Positions 1 through 7,653 of a DNA stretch of 13,040 nt are shown here, one piece after another. The notes beneath the pieces were generated by a model. The model was not told where the DNA came from. It was given only the letters and a program-made list of their open reading frames with translations, and did not search any database. Position 1 is the stretch's first letter. Each line of letters begins with the position of its first letter. The DNA comes from an uncultured Clostridia bacterium (GTDB lineage Bacteria > Bacillota > Clostridia > TANB77 > CAG-508), in the NCBI GenBank assembly GCA_947628885.1, contig CANRBO010000020.1, positions 1-13,040 on the forward strand, read 5' to 3'. Both the position numbers and the translations under genes were made by a program.

Positions 1-9
1 AATCAACAA

Positions 10-51
10 ACTCTCCAAGCCGTTATTGTTCAATGCATTGGAGAGTTTTTC
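10..51 (+). terminator. Intrinsic terminator for a gene left of the window
   Basis: A 9-bp perfect stem, ACTCTCCAA at 10-18 pairing with TTGGAGAGT at 38-46, encloses a 19-base loop and runs into TTTTTC on the plus strand. This is the usual layout of a rho-independent terminator for rightward transcription, so a plus-strand gene probably ends just outside the window. Read on the minus strand the stem is followed by TTTGTTGATT, a poorer U tract, so it could be bidirectional. The large loop lowers confidence. Confidence 0.5.
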
Positions 52-88
52 TCTTTCAAAAGTGTTTAAGTTAAGATTTTCTTCTACT

Positions 89-117
89 ATATTATCATAC
101 CATTTTTATTTTTGCAA
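89..117 (-). promoter_or_regulatory. Candidate sigma-A promoter pointing out of the window to the left
   Basis: Read on the minus strand, TTGCAA (117-112) is followed after exactly 17 bases by TAATAT (94-89), and the -10 box is preceded by TG plus one base, an extended -10. Transcription would begin near position 82 and run left through the 10-46 hairpin and out of the window. No coding region for it is visible here. In such AT-rich DNA promoter look-alikes are frequent, so this is a candidate only. Confidence 0.35.
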
Positions 118-161
118 TTATTATTATCTTTTCTTATATTACATTTTGATTACATTAATAC

Positions 162-192
162 TTGCCTATAATACTTACAATATTATAGGCAA
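162..192. repeat. Perfect 12-bp inverted repeat downstream of the Rpn gene
   Basis: TTGCCTATAATA (162-173) is matched exactly by its reverse complement TATTATAGGCAA (181-192) around a 7-base centre. It starts about 30 bases past the stop codon of the Rpn-family gene. It could fold as a hairpin protecting the 3' end of that transcript or serve as a dyad for a DNA-binding protein. Neither strand has a U-rich tract after it, so it is not a standard intrinsic terminator. Confidence 0.55.
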
Positions 193-220
193 ATAGGAGA
201 TTCAAAAAAGCTAATTCACA

Positions 221-1252
221 TTACGCATTTTGTCTAATCAAATCTTGCTTAATTCTTTTTAATTCCGTGTTACTTATATTTACACTCTTTTCGATTAAAT
301 CATCTTGCACATTGTTCAATATTAAATTTTTTACTATTGTTATTTTTTCTTTTATTCTTCCTTTTGCTTCTCCTCTTGCCTCGCCAACGGTTATTCCTTG
401 GGCTCTACCTTCTTTTCTTAATCTTCTCGCTTCTCTTTGTAACATCTCGTCTACCTGCATCTTGACTACCTCCTCCTTATTTTTTATTATTTTGCTTACT
501 TCACTTTGTGGCATCCTTAAATTTTGCGCCATTAGCACTATCATGTATATTGTTATTTTTTCCTTCATTACACTTGATATGTTCTGCCTCATTATTTTCT
601 TATATAATATTTTTGCCTCTTCTATGCTTTTTAATCTTTCTATTAAGAGTATCTTTGATAATAGGCTTTTTTCCTTCATCAGCTTTTCAGCATCTAGTTT
701 CTTCGCATCCACTAATTCATATTCTATTATGTCCTGTGTCTTCCACTCATCTAGTGTCATTTCATTTCCTTGTTCGCCCTGTATTTTATTTTTGGCTTTA
801 CTTTTTATTTTATTGTTTTCGTTTTGCCATTTTCCTTTTCCTGTATATAATACTATTCCTATCGCTTTTGGTGCTTTATGTTTTTCTTTTATTTTTTCTT
901 CTAATTTTCTCTTTAATATTTCGGATTTATATTCTAGCAATCTTGATGCTATTTCCTCATCTTTTTTCGTTTGATGCTCTATTATTATATACATATTTTC
1001 TTTTTCTATTTTATATACCACATCTGATATTCTATTTTGTAACGCATTGTTTACATAACTATTTGTATAATTCTCTATGTCTCTTGTTTTTAATGGTTCC
1101 TTTAACTTTAATACATTATTTAGAAATATTACCCCTTCTCTTTTTCCTGATAATGTATCCCTTACTATCTTGTCATGTGGATTATTTATGTATTTCTCAA
1201 TTTTATTTTTCTTACGTGTATTGTCTTTTCTACTGTTGCTTCTGTTTACCAA
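221..1252 (-). CDS. Rpn-family recombination-promoting nuclease / putative transposase
   Basis: This protein of about 343 residues resembles the Rpn (YhgA-like, PDDEXK_9) family: DNA endonucleases of the PD-(D/E)XK fold that stimulate recA-independent recombination and were long annotated as transposases. Numbered from a GTG at 1264, the visible signature is HD at 30-31, Asp81 in ISDVVYKI, and Glu96-His-Gln98 in YIIIEHQT, giving the D...ExQ active site, followed by an IGIVLYTGKGKW strand. The C-terminus (about 275-345) has the Gly/Arg/Glu-rich EGRAQG..GEARGEAKG segment and a helical tail typical of the family. I prefer the TTG at 1252 as start: the excellent ribosome binding site AGGAGGTGA (1269-1261) overlaps the GTG at 1264, which therefore cannot be used with it, whereas TTG lies 11 bases downstream. 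The gene stands alone under its own promoter. It appears intact. Such genes are often mobile or present in many copies; no terminal repeats prove that here. Confidence 0.8.
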   Translation of the reverse strand: MVNRSNSRKDNTRKKNKIEKYINNPHDKIVRDTLSGKREGVIFLNNVLKLKEPLKTRDIENYTNSYVNNALQNRISDVVYKIEKENMYIIIEHQTKKDEEIASRLLEYKSEILKRKLEEKIKEKHKAPKAIGIVLYTGKGKWQNENNKIKSKAKNKIQGEQGNEMTLDEWKTQDIIEYELVDAKKLDAEKLMKEKSLLSKILLIERLKSIEEAKILYKKIMRQNISSVMKEKITIYMIVLMAQNLRMPQSEVSKIIKNKEEVVKMQVDEMLQREARRLRKEGRAQGITVGEARGEAKGRIKEKITIVKNLILNNVQDDLIEKSVNISNTELKRIKQDLIRQNA

Positions 1253-1475
1253 TAACTTTCTCACCTCCTATTATATTAAATTTCGTTGCTCTTTTCAAGT
1301 TATTTTACAAATATTTTTTACCTTTCTATTATCGTTTACTGATACATATTACTTTTACTTACTTAATTACATTTATTATTAAAATTTTATATTAATTTTA
1401 TATTTATTTTATTTAGTTCATATAATTATATTTAATTTTGCATTTCACAACGTATTTATAAAAATATTTATCCAT

Positions 1476-1504
1476 ATATTACCATGTTTTGGCAGTTATG
1501 TCAA
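1476..1504 (-). promoter_or_regulatory. Strong sigma-A promoter for the Rpn-family gene
   Basis: On the minus strand a perfect TTGACA (1504-1499) is followed after exactly 17 bases by TAATAT (1481-1476), with TG one base upstream of the -10 box as an extended -10 element. Predicted transcription start is near 1469, which gives the downstream gene an untranslated leader of about 217 bases. Confidence 0.65.
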
Positions 1505-1591
1505 TAGTATTTTTCAACTTTTTTCATTTTTTTATTAATTTATTTGACATTTTCTGTTATTTTCATTACTTTACACATTATACAATAAATA

Positions 1592-1628
1592 AATAGAACC
1601 TAAAGCTTTTCAATTTTTAGGTTCTATT
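1592..1628 (-). terminator. Hairpin terminator of the prepilin-like gene
   Basis: AATAGAACCTAAA (1592-1604) and TTTAGGTTCTATT (1616-1628) form a perfect 13-bp stem with an 11-base loop. It lies about 70 bases after the stop codon of the prepilin-like gene. On the minus strand it is followed by TATTTATTG, only moderately U-rich; on the plus strand a T run appears about 12 bases later. It probably ends the prepilin transcript and shields the Rpn promoter from read-through. Confidence 0.55.
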
Positions 1629-1697
1629 AATAATATATTAATTTTTTCATAAAATGAGATATATCAAGCTAATATATAAATTCCTTTATTATTTACT

Positions 1698-2920
<1,223 letters not shown>

Positions 2921-3005
2921 CTTTTGATTTTCTCCTTCTTACTCATAATTTTTTTTACAGAAAAATTTAATTTTATCAAATATACTAGGTAATCTTGTTA
3001 TCTAC

Positions 3006-3035
3006 ATTTTACTATATTAGATTTTAAATTGTCAA
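3006..3035 (-). promoter_or_regulatory. Promoter of the prepilin-like gene
   Basis: A perfect TTGACA (3035-3030 on the minus strand) is followed after 18 bases by TAAAAT (3011-3006). Transcription would start near 3000, giving a leader of about 80 bases before the ATG at 2920. The -35 box directly abuts a tandem AT-rich repeat at 3036-3078. The -10 is imperfect and other choices nearby are possible. Confidence 0.5.
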
Positions 3036-3078
3036 CGATTTTTATTTACTAAAACACGATTTTTTATTTACTAAAACA
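3036..3078. repeat. Tandem 21/22-base direct repeat upstream of the -35 box
   Basis: CGATTTTTATTTACTAAAACA (3036-3056) is repeated at once at 3057-3078 with a single extra T. On the minus strand each copy contains TTTTAGTAAATAAAA, an imperfect dyad (TTTTA, five bases, TAAAA). The period is about two helical turns, so both copies face the same side of the DNA, immediately upstream of the prepilin -35 box. It could be a pair of operators or an UP-like element. Between this repeat and the SecF stop codon I see no convincing terminator. Confidence 0.6.
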
Positions 3079-3094
3079 AACTTTAAAGTCACTT

Positions 3095-3742
3095 TTAATT
3101 TCTTACTTGGCGACTTTTAGTAGCTTTATTATTCATGTTGCTTTCACAGATTGCTGTATAGATTATGATTACTAATGTATAAACCATTAACCCTATTGGC
3201 ATAGTTAATTCATTAACTTGTACTCTTCCTATTGCATATATGCTATATAATAAACCTTCTGCTATTAATAAATATTTCAAAAGTTCCAACATTTTCTTTG
3301 CACCTTTATATCTTACTGCATAATATCCTAATATTAAAAGTGTTGATAATCCTATTGGAATAATATATGGTTCTACGACATTTCTTAATCTTATATTAGT
3401 TTCGTATGTCATTTCAAATGAATCTTTTGTAAGTTCTACATCATATTTTTCATTTATTTTGTTACATAATTCTTCCAATTGTTCTGCTGTCACTTCATCT
3501 CTTGTTTTTATTAAAGCACTATCGTTAAATAGTTCTACTCTTTGCACAAGTAATTCATTTTTTCCTAATACATTTTTAGCAATTTGCTCTATTTCATTTA
3601 GATTTATCTCTTTTCCAACAGTAAACGTAATAGTGTATCCTTGAGCATATTTTAAATTTACACTTAGACCTTTTACTGCTGTTATTATTAATGCAATAAT
3701 AAATATTATTACAATTGCTATATATATTACTTTTTTCTTCAT
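3095..3742 (-). CDS. secF: Divergent, shortened SecF-like translocase subunit
   Basis: SecF with SecD forms an accessory complex of the Sec translocon that uses the proton-motive force to pull exported proteins across the membrane. The assignment rests mainly on position, last in a yajC-secD-secF order, and on layout: one N-terminal membrane segment (about residues 5-23), a roughly 100-residue external domain, then helices at about 124-143, 150-171 and 179-198. At 215 residues it is short; SecF is usually near 300 residues with six helices. The fourth helix aligns by position with the helix that normally carries an Asn-Asp-Thr motif, but reads MVYTLVIIIYTAICESNMNN with no Asp, and the protein ends shortly after, so the last two helices are missing. 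Start ATG 3742 has AAAGGA 13 bases upstream, 21 bases after the secD stop. It could instead be a SecF-derived protein with a changed role. Confidence 0.6.
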   Translation of the reverse strand: MKKKVIYIAIVIIFIIALIITAVKGLSVNLKYAQGYTITFTVGKEINLNEIEQIAKNVLGKNELLVQRVELFNDSALIKTRDEVTAEQLEELCNKINEKYDVELTKDSFEMTYETNIRLRNVVEPYIIPIGLSTLLILGYYAVRYKGAKKMLELLKYLLIAEGLLYSIYAIGRVQVNELTMPIGLMVYTLVIIIYTAICESNMNNKATKSRQVRN

Positions 3743-3763
3743 ATTTTCTTAGTGGTCCTTTCC

Positions 3764-5332
3764 TTATTTATTTCTAACTAGCAAGTTTGTGATTGTTAAA
3801 TTGTATATTAGACTTATTAATATTGTCCAAAACGTAACCATACCAAAGCTATAAATTGTATCCCAATTTGTGAAGCAACATACTATTGATAATATCAATA
3901 ATGGTATTAATGTTAACGAATATTTTTTCATACTTTCATTATATTTAGCAATTCTTTCTTCCTTGGTTAAATTCTTGTTTTTTAAATTACTAAATAACAT
4001 ATAATTAAATATTGTATTTATTATAAATGCTAATCCGACTGCTAAAAATCCTTCTAATGACATTGTTACATTTGTATATCTTACTATAATTAGTAGTAAT
4101 GCTACAAATCCTGTTGATAGTATTGTTGATAGCAATCCTTTCATTTTGAATTTTATTATCATAAATATTGAAATTATTACTGCTATTACAGCTAATGTTG
4201 CTATCATTATAGTTACATCATTTATATCTAATGTTGAGGCAATATAAACATTTTCGCTGACTTGATATGTTAAAGGTAATGGTTCATTTTCTAGTATGGC
4301 TGCTATATTATATCCTCCATACAAAGAATTTTTTATTTCTTCACTATCAGCAGATGTACCTAAAGTTAAAGTTAATACTCCATTATCTATTACCTCTGAG
4401 AAACCTGTTGAAAGCATATCTGTATCATCTATTTTTAAATCTATTGTTTTTGCTTTTGCCTCAGTAGCATCTTCTGTTGATTCTTCATTTGTCGAGTCTT
4501 CGCTTGTATTACTTTCAATATCCTCATTTTCTGTATCTGGTGTAGTTGTTGATTGGACATCTGTTGTGTTTTCTACACTTTCTGTTGGTTGTTCATTTGT
4601 TGTATTTTCTGATGTTTCTTCAACTACAGCATTTTCATTATAATCTTTTGTTATATTTCTAAATTTTCTACTTCCTGCTGTATTGAAATTAATATTCATT
4701 ACAACAACAGTATACCCATAAGATTCACTCTTTTCAACAGTTACACTTCTTATATCTTTATTGGTCATTAAAACTTCACCTGTATTAGTGTCAGAAATGC
4801 TAAAATTTCCTACTTGAACAATGTCAGATAAAATAGTATCTGTTTGGTCATTTTCCGGAAGAGTAAGCTCGATTTTTCCTGTACTGCCGTCTACTGATAT
4901 ACTATAATCTTCAACTTCAAGGCTTTTTAGTCTAGCTTTTATTATTTCTGCAGATTTTTTATAATTTTCTTTTTCTTCTGCAGAAACACTTGGAGTTGTG
5001 CTTGTTTCATTAGTTGTGGTATTCTCATCTGCTAAGCTTTGATTTGTGACATTTTCACCTTCTTCTTGACTAGTTTCATTTTCACCTGTGACATTTTCTG
5101 TAAGATCTGTTTCTCCTAATGTAACTGTCTCACTGTCAATTTGAGCTTCTTCATCACTTAATTCTAATGTTACTTTTCTATATCCACTTATATTTGTTCC
5201 TAAAATATAATTTGGTAACATACTTACCATTTGATTTTTTTCCATATGATAGATTCCTACAAATGATATTATTGATATTAGTATAATTACTAATACAATT
5301 AAAACTACATTTAATTTTTTTTGTGCTTTCAT
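3764..5332 (-). CDS. secD: Divergent SecD-like translocase subunit with low-complexity insertions
   Basis: SecD is the larger subunit of the SecDF export-assisting complex. This 522-residue protein has the family layout: a helix at 8-27, a large external region, then five helices near 373-393, 400-418, 426-447, 472-488 and 494-516. The P1-like segment VVMNINFNTAGSRKFRNITK (211-229) matches the SecD pattern of an Asn/Phe strand before Gly and KF..iT. Two Thr/Asn/Glu-rich linkers, about 73-120 and 236-296, look like disordered insertions within the external domains. The usual GLDLQGG motif is reduced to LGTNISGY (44-51). In the fourth helix the conserved GMAVDANVLIF block reads LAFIINTIFNYMLF: the Asn remains (443) but the Asp is Ile441, so the proton-relay residue seems absent. 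The ribosome binding site AAAGGAG (5381-5375) is 42 bases from the ATG with an inverted repeat between them. Identity is supported by yajC, TIGR04086 and SecF neighbours; function is less certain. Confidence 0.72.
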   Translation of the reverse strand: MKAQKKLNVVLIVLVIILISIISFVGIYHMEKNQMVSMLPNYILGTNISGYRKVTLELSDEEAQIDSETVTLGETDLTENVTGENETSQEEGENVTNQSLADENTTTNETSTTPSVSAEEKENYKKSAEIIKARLKSLEVEDYSISVDGSTGKIELTLPENDQTDTILSDIVQVGNFSISDTNTGEVLMTNKDIRSVTVEKSESYGYTVVVMNINFNTAGSRKFRNITKDYNENAVVEETSENTTNEQPTESVENTTDVQSTTTPDTENEDIESNTSEDSTNEESTEDATEAKAKTIDLKIDDTDMLSTGFSEVIDNGVLTLTLGTSADSEEIKNSLYGGYNIAAILENEPLPLTYQVSENVYIASTLDINDVTIMIATLAVIAVIISIFMIIKFKMKGLLSTILSTGFVALLLIIVRYTNVTMSLEGFLAVGLAFIINTIFNYMLFSNLKNKNLTKEERIAKYNESMKKYSLTLIPLLILSIVCCFTNWDTIYSFGMVTFWTILISLIYNLTITNLLVRNK

Positions 5333-5340
5333 TATTTTTC

Positions 5341-5382
5341 GTATGATATATTCAATTAATTAAATTATCATACTCTCCTTTC
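5341..5382 (-). promoter_or_regulatory. secD ribosome binding site separated from ATG by a hairpin
   Basis: On the coding strand GAAAGGAGA (5382-5374) directly abuts GTATGATA (5373-5366), whose reverse complement TATCATAC lies at 5348-5341; a further AT-only pairing fits inside the loop. After the hairpin exactly 8 bases (GAAAAATA) lead to the secD ATG at 5332. Folding would bring the ribosome binding site to a normal distance. The 5' arm also holds a mini-ORF ATG ATA ATT TAA (5371-5360, Met-Ile-Ile) at usable spacing, an alternative explanation. Confidence 0.5.
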
Positions 5383-5394
5383 TTAATTTTTTAG

Positions 5395-5796
5395 TTATTT
5401 ATGTAAATTTACGCCAATTATTCCGCCTACTATCCCTGCCAATATTGATGTAGCAAACATAATTATTGTTTTTACATTTATTGAAAATCCAGTAACCGCT
5501 ATACTTGATAATAAATATATTACCACCATATAAATCATACCAACACATAATCCATTTAACAATCCATTTTTCTTAATGTTCATAGAACTTAAAATGCTAC
5601 CTACCAAAATACTGATTGCTGATATTATAATAATTGATGTTGGTATAATACTTTCTGATGCATCTGTAAAAGTTAGAATAGTTGCTACTATTAATATCAA
5701 AATCAATGATATTAATAGTGCTATTATACTACCTTTTATTATTTTTAGCAAATTACCTACTTTTGTATTTCCTTCTAATTTTTTTACACTTTCCAT
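5395..5796 (-). CDS. TIGR04086 family four-helix membrane protein
   Basis: A small hydrophobic protein of unknown function, matching in length, helix pattern and position the TIGR04086 family (formerly DUF3792), which sits between yajC and secD in many Clostridia. From the chosen start it has 133 residues and four predicted helices at about 19-41, 49-70, 78-100 and 108-129; the last contains the glycine-rich ILAGIVGGIIGVNL. I choose ATG at 5796 rather than the GTG at 5808 because the ribosome binding site AAAGGTGG overlaps that GTG and lies 8 bases before the ATG. The gene is co-oriented with yajC, 59 bases downstream of its stop, and 62 bases before secD. A role beside the Sec complex is inferred only from the neighbours. 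Confidence 0.75.
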   Translation of the reverse strand: MESVKKLEGNTKVGNLLKIIKGSIIALLISLILILIVATILTFTDASESIIPTSIIIISAISILVGSILSSMNIKKNGLLNGLCVGMIYMVVIYLLSSIAVTGFSINVKTIIMFATSILAGIVGGIIGVNLHK

Positions 5797-5855
5797 ATGC
5801 TTTTCCACCTTTCTTTTATTAGTTGTTTAAATATATGAAAAGTGTATATATTTTA

Positions 5856-6134
5856 TTACTTTATTGTCCTATCATCTAAACCTGCTACAGCCCATTTTTC
5901 TATTGAAATCTTTACATTATCAGGATAAGTTTTTAGTATTATTCTATCTTCTTCTATTTTCTCTATTATCCCTGCCAAACCTGAATATGTAATAATCTTG
6001 TCTCCACTTTTTAATTGGTCTTGCATTTTTTTTATTTCTTTTTCTTGTTTTCTCTTTTGTAAAAAAGTTAGATAATATATAGCTAAAATACATACTATTA
6101 TTATTATGGTTGAAAGAATATTTTCTATATCCAT
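5856..6134 (-). CDS. yajC: Preprotein translocase subunit YajC
   Basis: YajC is the small single-helix partner of SecDF at the Sec translocon. The 92-residue protein has one membrane helix (about 7-26), a basic QKRKQEKEIKKMQD segment on the cytoplasmic side (about 27-39), then the signature LKSGDKIITYSGLAGIIEKIEEDRIIL (about 41-68), equivalent to the family's L..Gd.V.T.gGi.G.v..i.dd.v.l pattern. Length and motif are ordinary. AAAGGA lies 7 bases before ATG 6134. It follows the WG-repeat gene by about 46 bases and precedes the TIGR04086 gene, the expected place between tgt and secD. Confidence 0.93.
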   Translation of the reverse strand: MDIENILSTIIIIVCILAIYYLTFLQKRKQEKEIKKMQDQLKSGDKIITYSGLAGIIEKIEEDRIILKTYPDNVKISIEKWAVAGLDDRTIK

Positions 6135-6180
6135 TGTTTTTTCCTTTCAGTATTTTTAGTTATTAACCAAGTTTGTATTA

Positions 6181-7650
6181 CTAATTGTTACCATTATTAT
6201 TTCTGTTGCTATTATTGTCGTTATTATTGTTGTTATTTGAATTATTTGTTGCATTTCTTTGCTCTTCCACCCACTCAACTATATTATATTCTTGTCCTCC
6301 AGCTGTCATGAAATATCTTGTTATTTCTTCAGTTGTTACTGAATATACAGAATCTAATACTGTGTTTACCATGAGTTTTCCAGTTGTTGCATCTATAATT
6401 CCATATTTTTTTATTTCCTTCATTTGACCTTCAACAGTGCTATCAACTTCTACAACTATTCCATTTACTTCAGGTATTAATACTTTTCCATACGTATTTT
6501 TAGCTTGTGTATTTTCTACACTTGAACATCCTATTCCGTCATATTGTACTGGTAAAATAGTGTCTCCGTCCTTATCTATTAAGCCCCATTTATCATTTAA
6601 TTTAACTGGTATACAATTTTCTAAAAGTAAAAATCTATTAGTTATTTCAGGATCTTCATAAGAATTTACTTCTAGTCCAATACTATCATAATCTTGATGA
6701 ACTATTATTTTTCCATTATTATTTATAACACTTTGTTTATTATCATTAGATACTAAATATAGTCCAATATTTTTATCAATAACACTTATGGTATCATAAT
6801 CAGGTCTAACTTTTGTAATTCCGTCGCTTCCAATTATGCCCACTTTTTTATCTTCAGTTGTTACAATAAAATCATCTGCCCCTTCCATGTATTCTACTAT
6901 AGAATATCTAGGAGATATAACTGTTATTAAATTATTTGAATTATTGATTGAACTTACTCCATATAACATTGTATTTGGATCTTGTATTACTACCAAATTT
7001 TTCAATAGTGCTTTTTCATTGTTAAATTTTATCTTCTCATCAAAAGTTGATTTTTCTAAGCTTGCGTCACTAATCACTCTTTCATAATATGCTGTCAAAT
7101 ATGGAAGTAATGAGATTTCTATTGAATTATTTTCTTCATCATAATTAACCATTAAGTTAAATGCTTTTGACAAACCTTGCTCACTTAAATATAGTCTTTC
7201 TCCTTGCAAAATAACCTCTTCATCGATTTCAAAAGTTTGTGGTAAATCATTAACATCTGCCGTATATTTTACTATTTCCTTTGAACCTGATGCGAAAGTA
7301 ACTATTTCTTTTGAATTATTAATATAACATTTAGTTCTGTCCTCTGTATATTGTTTATATTCTCCTTTATAAAAGTTATATCCTACGTAATTACAAATGT
7401 CTTCAATAGATGTATAAATCTTGCCTTCTTTTATTAAAAATAGTCCCTCTGCATTACTTGCATTTGAATTTAAAATTCCGTCAATTGTAACTTTTAATGT
7501 TTGACTTTTTAGGCTTTGAGCATATATTAAAATATACACTGCAACCGCAATTAATATTATTATTAATACCAAAACCAACGCTAAAGCTATTTTAAATTTC
7601 GTATTTTTTTTATTTTTAGGTTTTATTGGGTTTTCTTCCATTAAATCCAT
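6181..7650 (-). CDS. Membrane-anchored WG-repeat protein
   Basis: A 489-residue protein with a short basic cytoplasmic tail, one membrane helix (about 19-43) and an extracellular part. Residues 53-180 (VTIDGIL...GLFLIKEGKIYTSIEDI...YVGYNFYKGEY) resemble the first half of stalk or copper-amine-oxidase-N-like domains of clostridial surface proteins. At least four degenerate WG-type repeats follow: about 269-287 (KVGIIGSDG..KVRPDYDTI), 306-324 (SVINNNGKIIVHQDYDSI), 353-371 (KWGLIDKDGDTILPVQYDGI) and 416-434 (KYGIIDATTGKLMVNTVLDSV). The last 22 residues are nearly all Asn with Ser, Asp and Gly. The start has GGAGGAG 6 bases before ATG 7650, only 3 bases after the tgt stop and partly inside its last codons, so translation is probably coupled. 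The WG fold is likely a beta-propeller-like binding module; the ligand is unknown. Placement between tgt and yajC hints at work at the export site, an inference only. Confidence 0.8.
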   Translation of the reverse strand: MDLMEENPIKPKNKKNTKFKIALALVLVLIIILIAVAVYILIYAQSLKSQTLKVTIDGILNSNASNAEGLFLIKEGKIYTSIEDICNYVGYNFYKGEYKQYTEDRTKCYINNSKEIVTFASGSKEIVKYTADVNDLPQTFEIDEEVILQGERLYLSEQGLSKAFNLMVNYDEENNSIEISLLPYLTAYYERVISDASLEKSTFDEKIKFNNEKALLKNLVVIQDPNTMLYGVSSINNSNNLITVISPRYSIVEYMEGADDFIVTTEDKKVGIIGSDGITKVRPDYDTISVIDKNIGLYLVSNDNKQSVINNNGKIIVHQDYDSIGLEVNSYEDPEITNRFLLLENCIPVKLNDKWGLIDKDGDTILPVQYDGIGCSSVENTQAKNTYGKVLIPEVNGIVVEVDSTVEGQMKEIKKYGIIDATTGKLMVNTVLDSVYSVTTEEITRYFMTAGGQEYNIVEWVEEQRNATNNSNNNNNNDNNSNRNNNGNN

Positions 7651-7653
7651 ATA

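Larger units (their letters stand above)
1265..1697. other. Intergenic region of 433 bases between Rpn and prepilin-like genes
   Basis: This stretch is extremely AT-rich and carries no coding region I can support on either strand. On the minus strand it holds, from right to left, the prepilin-gene terminator hairpin (1592-1628), a strong promoter (1476-1504) and a leader of roughly 217 bases before the Rpn ribosome binding site at 1264-1269. I see no riboswitch or tRNA in that leader. Long plus-strand open frames that cross it overlap the Rpn gene and are low-complexity Leu/Phe/Ile translations of AT-rich antisense DNA. Confidence 0.6.

Noticed and set aside
144..172. Plus-strand promoter using TATAAT at 167-172
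   Set aside because: The only possible -35 at correct spacing is TTTTGA, and TATAAT is part of the inverted repeat; no gene follows on that strand.
508..1395. A 295-codon open frame on the plus strand over the Rpn gene
   Set aside because: It is antisense to a gene with clear family motifs, is made almost wholly of Leu, Phe, Ile and Ser, and has no ribosome binding site; the same is true of the other plus-strand frames in this window.
1544..1572. TTGACA on the plus strand as a possible rightward promoter
   Set aside because: At 17 bases the -10 position is TACTTT, a poor match, and no plus-strand gene follows.
3036..3078. Tandem repeat as the start of a CRISPR array
   Set aside because: Only two units lie directly side by side with no spacer, and no cas gene is present.
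3079..3094. Terminator after secF
   Set aside because: CTTTAAAG can pair only without a proper loop and no strong U tract follows; not enough to call.
5797..5808. GTG at 5808 as start of the TIGR04086-family gene
   Set aside because: It is part of the AAAGGTGG ribosome binding site; the ATG at 5796 has correct spacing.
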